NCBI GenBank assembly: GCA_937927945.1
Contig: CALEYW010000097.1
Location: forward strand, 124,001-188,000
From: an uncultured candidate division WPS-2 bacterium
GTDB lineage: Bacteria > Vulcanimicrobiota > Vulcanimicrobiia > Vulcanimicrobiales > Vulcanimicrobiaceae
Direction: 5' to 3'
DNA length: 64,000 nt
In this document: positions 43,513 to 52,064 of the stretch, piece by piece
How the letters are laid out: each line of letters begins with the position of its first letter
Position numbering within the stretch: the stretch's first letter is position 1
Notes under the pieces: generated by a model
The model's database searches: none
Seen by the model: only the letters and a program-made list of their open reading frames with translations
Told to the model about the DNA's origin: nothing
Program-made: the position numbers and the translations under genes

Positions 43513-44120
43513 ACGTGAACTGGCCGCACGGCGATCCGCGGGCGGTCGCGAAGGCGATCCTCTCCGATCGTCGCTACCACGCTTTGCCGCGGCCGGCGCC
43601 GAAGACGCTGTGGGATCTGGTGTGGGACGCCGTGCGCAAGTGGTGGAACGATCTCACCGCGCCGCTCGGACACGTACTCGGCAACGACGTCGTCACCCAA
43701 ATCGTGGGTCTGGCCGTGCTGACGGTCGCGGTGGCGTTCCTTGCCTACGTGGCCTACCGATTCGCGCGTCCGTATTTGCGAACGCGGCGCGAGCGCGCCC
43801 GTGCCGCGGCAAGCGCGCTCGCGCAGGACGGCGATGCGGCGACGCTGCGCGCGCGCGCGCTCGCCGCAGCGAACGAAGGTCGGTACCACGACGCCGCCGC
43901 GCTGCTGTGGGCGTCCGCGCTGCGCGCGCTCGACGAGATCGGGCGGGTCCGCTACGACGCTGCGCGCACGCCCGGCGAGTGGCGCCGGGAAGTCCGCGAC
44001 CCGGCGTTCGACGCCTTCGCGCGCGACGCGGTGATCGCGCTGTTCGGCGACCGCTCCGTGGATGAAGCGTTGGTCGCGCGGATGCGTCGCGCGTACGACA
44101 CGATCGTGACGCCCGCGTGA
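43509..44120 (+). CDS. DUF4129 domain protein
   Basis: The 203-residue protein has an N-terminal WPHGDPRAVAKAILSDRRYH motif, one central membrane helix (VTQIVGLAVLTVAVAFLAYVA), and a C-terminal helical domain with EGRYHDAAALLWASALRALDEIGRV and TPGEWRREV, typical of DUF4129. DUF4129 proteins cluster with MoxR, DUF58 and DUF4350 genes. Start overlaps the previous stop (GTGA). Confidence 0.8.
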   Translation: MNVNWPHGDPRAVAKAILSDRRYHALPRPAPKTLWDLVWDAVRKWWNDLTAPLGHVLGNDVVTQIVGLAVLTVAVAFLAYVAYRFARPYLRTRRERARAAASALAQDGDAATLRARALAAANEGRYHDAAALLWASALRALDEIGRVRYDAARTPGEWRREVRDPAFDAFARDAVIALFGDRSVDEALVARMRRAYDTIVTPA

Positions 44121-45274
44121 GACGCGACGTCGTCGTCGCGATTCTGGCGGTCGCTGCAATCGCGCTCGTCTCGCTGCTGACGGCGCGCGGGCCGGAACCT
44201 CCGAAGTGGGCGACGCACGCCAGCGACGATTATTCGTTCGGCGGCTACCGCGCCTGGTACCAGCTGATGTCGCGCGAAGGCGTGCGCGTCGCCCGCTTTC
44301 ACGACCATCACGACGCGCTGCCGGCGGCTGGGGTCGACACGCTGGTCCTGTCGTTTCCGCAAGATGGGAGCGGCGCGTTTTGGGACGGCTCGGAGCGCGA
44401 CGCGCTCCAAGCCTGGGTGCGCGCGGGCGGCCGCTTGATCGACATCGGGATCACGCCCTCGGTCGGCCGCGATGAGGACATCAAAGACGAAGCGGTCCTC
44501 GGCGATGACAAGCCCGTCGACCACGGCCCTCTCCGCGGCCCCTGGGCGGGCGAAGTCTCGTCGCTTCCCGCGCGCGGGACGTTGCGGCTCGTGCCGCAGC
44601 CGCACCATCGTGTCGACGTCTTGCTGCGCGACAAGTCGGGACCGCTCGTCGCGCGCTACACGCTCGGCCGCGGTGAGGTGATCGCGATCGCACCGGCCGC
44701 GGCGTTCGAGAATCGGGCGCTCGCTCGCGGCGACACCGCGCGCCTGGCGTATCTGGCGGCGCGGCCGCGCCGCAGCGGCGGGACGGTCGCCTTCGACGAG
44801 ACGATCCGCGGCGACGTCACCGAAAAGCCCTGGTATCTTGCGCTCAACGTTCCCGAGCTCGTCGCGCTGGCGTTTCTTCTGCTGGCCGGGCTGCTGTGGC
44901 TCGCCTACGGCCTCTTCCCGCTCGGACCGCCGATACGGCTACGCTCGCCGCGCGAACCGACCTCGCGCGAATTCGTCGATGCGGTCGCCGCGCTCTACGC
45001 CCGCGTCCGCGCGCGCGAGCACGCGCGCGACGCGTTGACCGCCGATGCGCGTCACAACCTCGAGCGCCTGCCGCGCACCCCGACGAACCTCGCGCTAGCG
45101 GTGCGCATCGCCGGCGCCGCCGCAGATCCCGTACCCGACGACGCGACGCTCGTCGCCGTCGCCGCTCTCGCCCGAACCGCTCGTGAGGAGACCATCCGTG
45201 CAGGACGCAACGCCGCAATCACTCCCCGTCGAACGCCTTCGGGCCGGGCTGGCGCAGGTCGTCGTCGGAGGTGA
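44117..45274 (+). CDS. DUF4350 domain protein
   Basis: The 385-residue product has an N-terminal membrane helix (VVVAILAVAAIALVSLLTA), then SFGGYRAWYQLMSREGVRVARF and DTLVLSFPQ, the DUF4350 (ThuA/GATase-like) fold. WVRAGGRLIDIG follows, and a second membrane helix near 255-275 (VPELVALAFLLLAGLLWLAYG). Its last 26 codons overlap the moxR start region, with basic, low-complexity sequence, so the stop may have drifted downstream. Role unknown; part of the MoxR cluster. Confidence 0.78.
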   Translation: MRRDVVVAILAVAAIALVSLLTARGPEPPKWATHASDDYSFGGYRAWYQLMSREGVRVARFHDHHDALPAAGVDTLVLSFPQDGSGAFWDGSERDALQAWVRAGGRLIDIGITPSVGRDEDIKDEAVLGDDKPVDHGPLRGPWAGEVSSLPARGTLRLVPQPHHRVDVLLRDKSGPLVARYTLGRGEVIAIAPAAAFENRALARGDTARLAYLAARPRRSGGTVAFDETIRGDVTEKPWYLALNVPELVALAFLLLAGLLWLAYGLFPLGPPIRLRSPREPTSREFVDAVAALYARVRAREHARDALTADARHNLERLPRTPTNLALAVRIAGAAADPVPDDATLVAVAALARTAREETIRAGRNAAITPRRTPSGRAGAGRRRR

Positions 45275-46160
45275 CCGCGTCGCGTTCGCACTGCTGGTCG
45301 CGCTGCTCGCGGGCGGTCACGCGCTGATCGAGGGCGTTCCGGGAACCGCGAAGACGCTGACCGTTCGCGTGCTCTCGCGGCTGCTCGGCGTCGACTACGG
45401 CCGGATTCAGTTCACCCCCGATCTGATGCCGTCCGACGTCGTCGGAACGACGGTGTTCGACCAGCGCAGCGCGACGTTCTCGCTGCGCAAGGGTCCGATC
45501 TTCACCAACGTGTTGTTGGCCGACGAGATCAATCGCACGCCGCCGAAGACGCAGGCCGCGCTGCTCGAAGCGATGGAGGAACGGCACGTCACGATCGACG
45601 GAACGACGCATGAGCTGGGAGCGCCGTTTCTGGTCTGCGCGACGCAGAACCCGATCGAGTTCGAAGGGACGTATCCGCTGCCCGAAGCGCAGCTCGACCG
45701 GTTTCTGGTGCGCGTGCGCACCGGCTACCCGAGCGCGGCCGACGAGCGCGCGCTGATCGCGCGGGCGGTGGCCGGATTCGACGCGCGCGATCTCGACGCG
45801 GCGGGCGTTACGACGGTGGTGACGCGCGAAGAGCTGCTCGCCGCGCAACGCGCGGTGCGCACCGTCCACCTCGCCGAATCGCTGCAAAGGTACATCTACG
45901 ACGTCGTCGCCGGCACCCGCGCCTCGGCCGACGCCGCACTCGGCGCGAGCCCGCGTGCCGCCCTGGCGCTCGTCGTCGGATCGCAAGCAGCGGCGTATCT
46001 CGACGGTCGCGCGTTCGCGACGCCCGACGACGTGAAGGACGTCGCACCGGTCGTTCTGGCGCACCGCATCATCGTGCGGCCGGAAGCAGAACTCGACGGG
46101 ACGACGGCCGACGACGTCGTCGCTCGCGTGTTGGCGAGCGTGCCGGCACCGGAGAAGTAA
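45198..46160 (+). CDS. MoxR family AAA+ ATPase
   Basis: MoxR ATPases act as chaperones in metal insertion or complex maturation, usually with DUF58 partners. From GTG 45198 (AGGAG eight bases upstream) the 320-residue protein has Walker A EGVPGTAKT, QFTPDLMPSDVVGT, Walker B NVLLADEINRTPPKTQAALLEAMEE and sensor VCATQNPIEFEGTYPLPEAQLDRF. These are all hallmark MoxR strings. It overlaps the end of the DUF4350 gene by 77 bases. Confidence 0.93.
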   Translation: MQDATPQSLPVERLRAGLAQVVVGGDRVAFALLVALLAGGHALIEGVPGTAKTLTVRVLSRLLGVDYGRIQFTPDLMPSDVVGTTVFDQRSATFSLRKGPIFTNVLLADEINRTPPKTQAALLEAMEERHVTIDGTTHELGAPFLVCATQNPIEFEGTYPLPEAQLDRFLVRVRTGYPSAADERALIARAVAGFDARDLDAAGVTTVVTREELLAAQRAVRTVHLAESLQRYIYDVVAGTRASADAALGASPRAALALVVGSQAAAYLDGRAFATPDDVKDVAPVVLAHRIIVRPEAELDGTTADDVVARVLASVPAPEK

Positions 46161-46197
46161 GGTTCCGTACTGGATCGCGCCACGCGGCGTCGCGGCG

Positions 46198-47472
46198 GTG
46201 GCGGCGATCGGCGTGCTGGCCTACGCGCTGGCGTGGGCGCAGCCGTGGCCGGCCGCGGTCGCAGCCGGCGTGCTGGCGCTTGCGGCGCTCGTCGGACTCG
46301 ATCTCGCCTTGCTGCGCGACCCGTTGGAGATCGTGCGGGCCGAACCGCCGCGGCTCGCGCTCGCGCGGCGCGATGCGTTCTCGTACGAGATTCGCAACCG
46401 CGGAAGCGTTGCGCGCACGGTCGCGCTGGTCGAAGCGCCGGCCGCCCGGCTCGCGATCGACACCGGTGAGGCGCGTGCCGTCGTTCCGCCGCGCTCGCGC
46501 GTAAGCGTGCAGATCGGCGTCGTCCCGCGCGAGCGCGGGCGCACCGCGCTGCGTTCGTACCACGCGCGCATCCGTTCGCCGCTCGGCATCGTGGAGCGGC
46601 GCCGCGCGTATGCGGCACCCGTCGATCTGCGGGTGACGCCCGACCTCTCCGCGCTGGACCGCAGCGGCGATCTGGTCGCCCGCACCAAACTCCTCGAGAC
46701 CGGCGTGCGGCGCCTGCGCCGGCGCGGCGCGGGCGGCGAGTTCGCGAGCTTACGCGAGTACGGTCCCGACGACAGCTTTCGCGCGATCGACTGGAAGGCG
46801 TCGGCGCGGCGCGGCAAGGCGATGGTCGCCACGTACGAAGTCGAGCGCGCGCAGCAGATCGTCGTCGCGATCGACGCCGGACGCTTGATGACGGCGCGCC
46901 TAGGCGACCGCCGCAAGCTCGACTACGCGGTGTCGGCCGGTTTGGCGATCGCCGCGATGGCGCGGCTCGCCGCCGACCGCGTCGGAGTATATGGCTTCGC
47001 GGGAAAGGCGCTGGCCAAAGTGCTGCCCGGAACGGGGACGCAGCACACGGCGCGGCTGACCGACGCGCTCTCGGACCTCGAGCCGCGTTTCGAAGAATCG
47101 GACTACGAGCGCGCGTTCATCGATCTGAGCCGTTCGCTTCGACGGCGCAGCCTGGTCGTGCTGTTCACCGATCTGTTCGATCCGGTCGCGTCGAGCGTCG
47201 TGCTCGGTGCCGCGCAACTGCTCGTGCCGCGTCATCTGGTGCTGGTGGTGCTGATGAACGACGCGGCGATCGCCTCGGCGCTGCGCCGCACGCCGCGCAA
47301 CGCCCAGGATGCCTACCGTGCTGCCGTCGCGGCGAGGTTGTCCGAAGAGCGAGCGCGCGCCGTGGCGACGCTACGCGAGCGCGGGGTCCTGGTCGTCGAC
47401 GTCCCCGCGGCCGAGCTCACCGTCGCGCTGCTCGACGCCTACGTTGACGTCAAGACGCGCGGCCTGTTGTGA
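46198..47472 (+). CDS. DUF58 (von Willebrand-like) membrane protein
   Basis: The 424-residue protein has two short N-terminal membrane segments (IGVLAYALAWAQPWPAA, VAAGVLALAALVGLDLALL) and the DUF58 core LREYGPDDSFRAIDWKASARRGKAMVATYE, followed by a VWA-like fold (IVVAIDAGRLM, SLVVLFTDLFDP). It pairs with the MoxR ATPase upstream. The GTG at 46198 leaves a very short tail before the first helix; no better standard start is seen in the 37-base gap after moxR, although in-frame PYWIAPRGVAAV just upstream looks like coding sequence. The 3' end overlaps the convergent SpoIIM-like gene by 102 bases. Confidence 0.88.
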   Translation: MAAIGVLAYALAWAQPWPAAVAAGVLALAALVGLDLALLRDPLEIVRAEPPRLALARRDAFSYEIRNRGSVARTVALVEAPAARLAIDTGEARAVVPPRSRVSVQIGVVPRERGRTALRSYHARIRSPLGIVERRRAYAAPVDLRVTPDLSALDRSGDLVARTKLLETGVRRLRRRGAGGEFASLREYGPDDSFRAIDWKASARRGKAMVATYEVERAQQIVVAIDAGRLMTARLGDRRKLDYAVSAGLAIAAMARLAADRVGVYGFAGKALAKVLPGTGTQHTARLTDALSDLEPRFEESDYERAFIDLSRSLRRRSLVVLFTDLFDPVASSVVLGAAQLLVPRHLVLVVLMNDAAIASALRRTPRNAQDAYRAAVAARLSEERARAVATLRERGVLVVDVPAAELTVALLDAYVDVKTRGLL

Positions 47473-48420
47473 CCCCGCGCCGAGCAGGTACGCGAGCAGA
47501 GCGATCGCCGTAGCGGCACCGATCGCGCCGCGGACGGGGATCGAGAGGCGCTGCGGCGAGATGAACCCCTCGATCGTGCCCGCGACGCACAGCAGCAGCG
47601 CGACCCCGATCACGAGCGTCGCGGCGCGGCGCGCGGCGAGCACCAAGGCGTCGGAGCGGCGGGCGCGTCCCGGCCGCAAGTAGCCGGCCGCGAGCAGCAG
47701 TCCGGCGCCGCCGGAGATTTGAATGGCGCTGAGCTCGATCACGCCGTGCGGTGCGATCGTCGCCCAGAAGTCGGGACCGAACCCGACCTTTCCGTAGAGC
47801 GCGCCGAGCGCGCCGACCATCAGCCCATTGGTGAGGATGATCCACCCGGTCAGGAGCCCCCCGGTCATCCCGCCGGCGAACGCGACCACGGCGACTCGGA
47901 TGTTGTTGGTGATGATCTCGGAGGCGACCGCGGGCGAATAGGCTCGGTCGAAGCCGAAGTTGGTGTCGTGCAGCGCCTTCGTCACCGGCGGCAGCGGCAT
48001 CCCGGGCAGCAGCGCGTGCGCGTTCGCCGGATCGCTCCACACCGACGCGAACGCGATGAGCGCCGAGACGACGGTGATCAGCGTGCAGAACCCGATCGGC
48101 ATCCACGAGCGGCGCACTTCGCGCGGAAAGTCGCGCACGACGAACGCGCGCACCCGGCTCCACCCGCTCCGCGCCGTAGCGACATAGACGACCGCATGCG
48201 CCCGTCCCGTCAACCGATTGAGATGATCGAGAATGACCGGATCTTCACCCCGCGTCCGCGCAATCGCCAGATCGCTCGTCGCCGCCCGATACGTCAGCGC
48301 CAACTCATCGACCTCATCAGCCGACAACGCCCGCACCCCCCGAGCCGCCGCCCGATCCACCAGCGCCCCCAACCGATCCCAGCGCTGGCGCCGGACTGAG
48401 ACGAATCGCCGTTCGCGCAT
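47371..48420 (-). CDS. Stage II sporulation protein M-like (SpoIIM/DUF95) membrane protein
   Basis: The 349-residue product starts MRERRFVSVRRQRWDRLGALV, the usual opening of SpoIIM-like proteins in MoxR/RDD clusters, with TYRAATSDLAIAR. There are about six membrane helices (MPIGFCTLITVVSALIAFAS, GLLTGWIILTNGLMVGALGALYG) including the HGVIELSAIQISGGAGLLLA motif. The last about 30 residues are antisense to the DUF58 3' end and look like read-through past the natural family end. No sporulation is implied; these relatives are widespread. Confidence 0.85.
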   Translation of the reverse strand: MRERRFVSVRRQRWDRLGALVDRAAARGVRALSADEVDELALTYRAATSDLAIARTRGEDPVILDHLNRLTGRAHAVVYVATARSGWSRVRAFVVRDFPREVRRSWMPIGFCTLITVVSALIAFASVWSDPANAHALLPGMPLPPVTKALHDTNFGFDRAYSPAVASEIITNNIRVAVVAFAGGMTGGLLTGWIILTNGLMVGALGALYGKVGFGPDFWATIAPHGVIELSAIQISGGAGLLLAAGYLRPGRARRSDALVLAARRAATLVIGVALLLCVAGTIEGFISPQRLSIPVRGAIGAATAIALLAYLLGAGSQQAARLDVNVGVEQRDGELGRGDVDDQDPALA

Positions 48421-48566
48421 GGTGGAAGCTTCGCCCAGGGAGCTCGCCGTCCCGGTCGCAAACAGCAGCATGGTCATGAACGCCACGTTCGCAGACGGCA
48501 GAACGGTGATGGACCGAGCGCAGCAGCATCCTCCGCGTCGCGCACCGTCGTTGCGAGGTCGAACCC

Positions 48567-48623
48567 GGGGGCCCCACGCCATAGGCGTGGGGGGCGCGCA
48601 GCCTAGGGCGGAGCGCCTTTAAA
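48567..48623 (+). repeat. Two-hairpin 5'-leader element, copy A (before RDD gene)
   Basis: This element is nearly identical to 57897-57954: over the last 46 bases (48578-48623 against 57909-57954) I count 43 identities. Hairpin 1 is CCCCACGCC-ATA-GGCGTGGGG (48572-48592). Hairpin 2 runs about 48593-48617 with outer arms GGCGC/GCGCC and inner GCC-TAG-GGC, and it contains the Shine-Dalgarno GGAG (48610-48613). The element ends in TTTAAA directly before the proposed CTG start. Weaker similarity extends upstream to about 48509. It could be a cis-regulatory RNA or a dispersed repeat that supplies a ribosome-binding site. Confidence 0.75.
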
Positions 48624-49349
48624 CTGGAACGCACGCTTGAGATTCGTACCGGTGAGGCCGTAGAGATACGCTACGAGTTGGCGGGCCTCGGCAGCCGGTT
48701 CTTGGCGGTGGTCGTCGATGGGATCGCGCAGACGGTCATCGCGATCGCGGTACTGATCGCGTTCACGTACTCGAGTGCGGCGCTCGAGCGAATGCTGCCC
48801 CATGCGGCCAACGTGTCGGCGTGGCTGTTCGCCGCGCTGGTGCTCGTCATGTTCGTCATCGTCATCGGATGGTTCATCGTCTTCGAGATCTGGTGGTCGG
48901 GGCGGACGCCCGGCAAACGCGCGCTCGGGCTGCGCGTCGTCCGTGACGGCGGGTTTCCGCTCGACGCCGGCGCCGCCGTCGTGCGCAACCTCGTGCGGTT
49001 GGTCGAACTCGGCCTCGGGTTCTATACGATCTCGGCGATCAGCGCGCTGATCTCGAAAGAGAACAAGCGGCTGGGCGACTTCGCGGCGGGCACGATCGTC
49101 GTTCGCGACCGCGCCGCCGCGGTGCCCGACCTCGATGCGTATCTTGCTCGCCCGACGCGAAGTGAGACCGGAGTCTCCGAAGCGGATCGTCTGCTGGTCG
49201 AACGGTTTCTCGCCCGGCGCACAACGCTCGACCCCTCGGCGCGCGTCCGACTCGCCGGACGCATCGCCGACCGCATTCGTCCGACGCTCGTCGCGTCGTA
49301 CACGAACCTCGACGATGAGGGATTGCTCGAATATTTGGCCGGGCAATAG
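48624..49349 (+). CDS. RDD family membrane protein, probable CTG start
   Basis: RDD proteins are small membrane proteins of uncertain transport function. The TTG at 48678 would start inside the family N-terminus. Reading from CTG 48624 gives MERTLEIRTGEAVEIRYELAGLGSRFLAVVVDG, the usual RDD opening, with GGAG 10 bases upstream. The position matches the GTG start of minD after the second copy of the same leader. The 241-residue protein has two to three helices (ALVLVMFVIVIGWFIVFEIW) with the core GRTPGKRALGLRVVRDGG and DFAAGTIVVRD, then a C-terminal soluble tail. It belongs with MoxR/DUF58/SpoIIM genes upstream. Confidence 0.85.
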   Translation: MERTLEIRTGEAVEIRYELAGLGSRFLAVVVDGIAQTVIAIAVLIAFTYSSAALERMLPHAANVSAWLFAALVLVMFVIVIGWFIVFEIWWSGRTPGKRALGLRVVRDGGFPLDAGAAVVRNLVRLVELGLGFYTISAISALISKENKRLGDFAAGTIVVRDRAAAVPDLDAYLARPTRSETGVSEADRLLVERFLARRTTLDPSARVRLAGRIADRIRPTLVASYTNLDDEGLLEYLAGQ

Positions 49350-49404
49350 CCAAGTTTAGCGAGTCCTCATCCGTGCGACACGGCTTGGCACAGGCTCGTT
49401 ATGC

Positions 49405-51267
49405 CTAGCGAGGGCCCTCGCGTTCGCTGCGGGTGCGCTCGTCGATGAAGCGCGCCAGTTCCCCAGCGGCCTCTTCGATCGACGCTTGGTCCGTGCGGAG
49501 TTCGAGATCCGGCGCCGCCGGCGGTTCGTACGGCGAGTCGATTCCGGTGAACGAATGCAGCTCGCCGTTGCGCGCGCGCCGGTAGAGGCCTTTGGGATCG
49601 CGTTCCTCGCACGTCGCGAGCGGTGCGTTGACGTAGATCTCGTAGAACGGATGACGTGCGAGCGTGCGCGCGGCGTTGCGGTCGGCGGCGAACGGTGAGA
49701 TCAGCGACACGATCGCGATCTGGCCGGACTCGGCCAGGATGCCGGCGACCGCTGCCGCACGGCGCACGCTCTCAGCGCGGTCGTCGGCGGAGAAGCCGAG
49801 GTCGGTGTTGAGCGTTCCGCGCAGCAGGTCGCCGTCGACGACGGTCGCCGGGATGCCGCGGTCGAACAGGCGCCGCTCCGCCGCGCGCGCGAGGGTCGAC
49901 TTGCCGGCGCCGGAGAGTCCGGTCAGCCACACGATCGACGCGCGGTGGCCCGACCGCCGTTCGCGTTCGCCGAGCGTGACCGATCCGTCGTCGTCGGCGT
50001 GCGCCGCGATCGCTTCGGTCGTGAAGCCGATCGCGACGACTCGGCCGCCGCGCAGCAGGACGCTGCGCGCGCCGTGCGCGTCGACGGCGCGCGGATCGAA
50101 GACGATCGGCGCCGTCGCGCGGACGTGGAGCCGCACGATGTTGTGCTGCGCGTCGCCGGCCCCGCCGAGCTCGCGCGCCGCTTCGATGTCGTAGGCCGAC
50201 GGCGTGCCGTCGACGACCACGGGCACGTCTTGCGTGCCGCGCTTGAGGCGCAGCCGTTCGCCTTGCAGCGGCCCGCGCGCGTCGAGCCAGAACGTCTCGA
50301 GCGCGACGCGGCGCGCGACGGCCGGCTGCGCGTCGGGCGGGGACAGCGTGTCGCCGCGTCCGACGAACCGGTCGCCGTCGAGGACGATCCCGATGCTCTC
50401 GCCGGCCTCCGCGTGTGCGACGTCGCCTTCCGGCCAGCGCACGAGTCGCTCGGCCCGCACGTGCACGCCCGCGGGCAGTAGGACGAGCGGGTCGCCCACG
50501 GCGATCGAACCGCCGGTGAGGGTGCCGGCGACGATGCGCTCGCCGTTGCGGCGATAGACGTCTTGTACGGCGAGGCGGAACGTGCGCTCGACCGGTGCCG
50601 CAACGCGACGGGTCGACTCGATCGCATTGACGATCGTCGGCCCGTCGTACCACGGCGTCGAGGCGCCGCGCGCGGCGACGTTGTCACCCTGCGTCGCGCT
50701 GATCGGCACGATCGCGACGGGCGGTGTCCGATGCAGCGCCGCGCGGATCGCGCCCTCGAGTTCGGCCATGCGAGCGCGGGCGTCGTCGAGCAGGTCGATC
50801 TTGTTGACCGCGACGATGACGTGCCGGATCCCGAGAAACGCCAACAGGTAGGCGTGGCGCAGCGTCTGCTCGCCGATCCCGGCTGCCGCGTCGACGACCA
50901 GGATCGCCGCGTCGGCTTCCGACGCGCCGCTGAGCATGTTGGCGAGAAACTGCCGGTGCCCGGGCGCGTCGATGATCGTGTAGCGGCGATCGCGATGAGT
51001 GAACCAGATTCGCGTCGTGTCGATCGTGACGGCTTGGTCGCGCTCTTCCTGGAGCGAGTCCAGCACGTACGACCACTCCGGCGCGACGCCGCGCCGCGTG
51101 CTCGACGCGATGACGTCGTCGATCTTCGACTGGTGCAAGAGGCCGAGGTCGTACATCAGCCGGCCGATCAAGGTCGACTTCCCGTGGTCGACGTGGCCGG
51201 CGACGACGATGCGCGCGACGTCGTGTTCGGTCGAATGCGCGGCCGGCTGCTTCGTTTCGAGCTGCAC
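49405..51267 (-). CDS. cysNC: Bifunctional sulfate adenylyltransferase subunit 1 / APS kinase (CysNC)
   Basis: The 620-residue fusion has an N-terminal EF-Tu-like GTPase, CysN: G1 AGHVDHGKSTLIGRL, G3 DAPGHRQFLANML, G4 VNKIDLLD. Beta-barrel domains follow to about 425. From about 440 an APS kinase domain has Walker A TGLSGAGKSTLARA, DGDLLRGTLNTDLGFS and YRRARNGELHSFTG, all intact. CysN with CysD makes APS from sulfate; the kinase makes PAPS. The GTG start overlaps the cysD stop (TAGTG). Confidence 0.95.
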   Translation of the reverse strand: MQLETKQPAAHSTEHDVARIVVAGHVDHGKSTLIGRLMYDLGLLHQSKIDDVIASSTRRGVAPEWSYVLDSLQEERDQAVTIDTTRIWFTHRDRRYTIIDAPGHRQFLANMLSGASEADAAILVVDAAAGIGEQTLRHAYLLAFLGIRHVIVAVNKIDLLDDARARMAELEGAIRAALHRTPPVAIVPISATQGDNVAARGASTPWYDGPTIVNAIESTRRVAAPVERTFRLAVQDVYRRNGERIVAGTLTGGSIAVGDPLVLLPAGVHVRAERLVRWPEGDVAHAEAGESIGIVLDGDRFVGRGDTLSPPDAQPAVARRVALETFWLDARGPLQGERLRLKRGTQDVPVVVDGTPSAYDIEAARELGGAGDAQHNIVRLHVRATAPIVFDPRAVDAHGARSVLLRGGRVVAIGFTTEAIAAHADDDGSVTLGERERRSGHRASIVWLTGLSGAGKSTLARAAERRLFDRGIPATVVDGDLLRGTLNTDLGFSADDRAESVRRAAAVAGILAESGQIAIVSLISPFAADRNAARTLARHPFYEIYVNAPLATCEERDPKGLYRRARNGELHSFTGIDSPYEPPAAPDLELRTDQASIEEAAGELARFIDERTRSEREGPR

Positions 51268-52064
51268 TACATGTACCCCGCGGAGCGCAGGCGCTCGAAC
51301 GAGTCCTCGCTCTCGTTGTCCATCACCCGTCCGGCGCGTTCGGGTTCGCGCGTCGCGGCGAGCTCGGCGATGATCTCGTCGAGGGTCGCTGCGGTGCTGG
51401 CGATCGGCACGGTGATGTTCTTCTCTCCCAGCGAACGGTAGCGCATCCCGTTACGTGCCAGGTAGAGGGCGACGTACGGGATGTTCTCTCGCTGCGTGTA
51501 GCGCCACACGTCGAGTTCGGTCCAATGCAGCAGCGGGTGAACGCGCACGTGCGCACCGTGCGGGACGTCGGTCGTGTAGTAGCCCCACAGCTCGGGCGGT
51601 TGCGCGCGCACGTCCCACGTTCCGCCGACCGAACGGGGGCTGAAGATGCGTTCCTTCGCGCGGGTCGCCTGTTCGTCGCGCCGGATGCCGACGATGATTC
51701 CCTGCGGGTTCGCGTCGTGCAGGTAGTTCTTCAGACCTTCGGTCTTGCGCGCCGCGGCGCGAGTCGCCGGCGGCAGGGTCGGATCCATGTCGTCTTCAGG
51801 CGGGCACAACTCGATCCGCAGATCGAGTTTCCACTCGCGTGCGAGCCGGTCGCGAAACGCGTACACTTCGTCGAGCTCCAGTTCCGTGTCGAGCTGCACC
51901 AGCGGGAACGGCACCTCGCCGTAAAACGCCTTGCGGATCAGCCACAGCAGGGCGGTCGAGTCCTTGCCCATCGACCACAGCATCGCGAGCGGACGCAGCG
52001 ACGCGTAGGCCTCGCGCACGATCGTGATCGCGGAGTGTTCGAGCAGGTCGAGATCGTCGGTCAT
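51267..52064 (-). CDS. cysD: Sulfate adenylyltransferase subunit 2
   Basis: CysD is the PP-loop ATPase that adenylates sulfate with CysN. From ATG 52064 the 265-residue protein has the PP-loop LWSMGKDSTALLWLIRKAF, VQLDTELELDEVY, IIVGIRRDEQATRAKERIFSPR and HPLLHWTELDVWRY. It ends with the family's ERAGRVMDNESEDSFERLRSAGYM in outline. It overlaps the TauE gene (ATGA). Confidence 0.95.
   Translation of the reverse strand: MTDDLDLLEHSAITIVREAYASLRPLAMLWSMGKDSTALLWLIRKAFYGEVPFPLVQLDTELELDEVYAFRDRLAREWKLDLRIELCPPEDDMDPTLPPATRAAARKTEGLKNYLHDANPQGIIVGIRRDEQATRAKERIFSPRSVGGTWDVRAQPPELWGYYTTDVPHGAHVRVHPLLHWTELDVWRYTQRENIPYVALYLARNGMRYRSLGEKNITVPIASTAATLDEIIAELAATREPERAGRVMDNESEDSFERLRSAGYM

Noticed and set aside
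47371..48420. SpoIIM as evidence for sporulation
   Set aside because: SpoIIM/DUF95 relatives are common in non-sporulating bacteria next to MoxR and RDD genes, as here.
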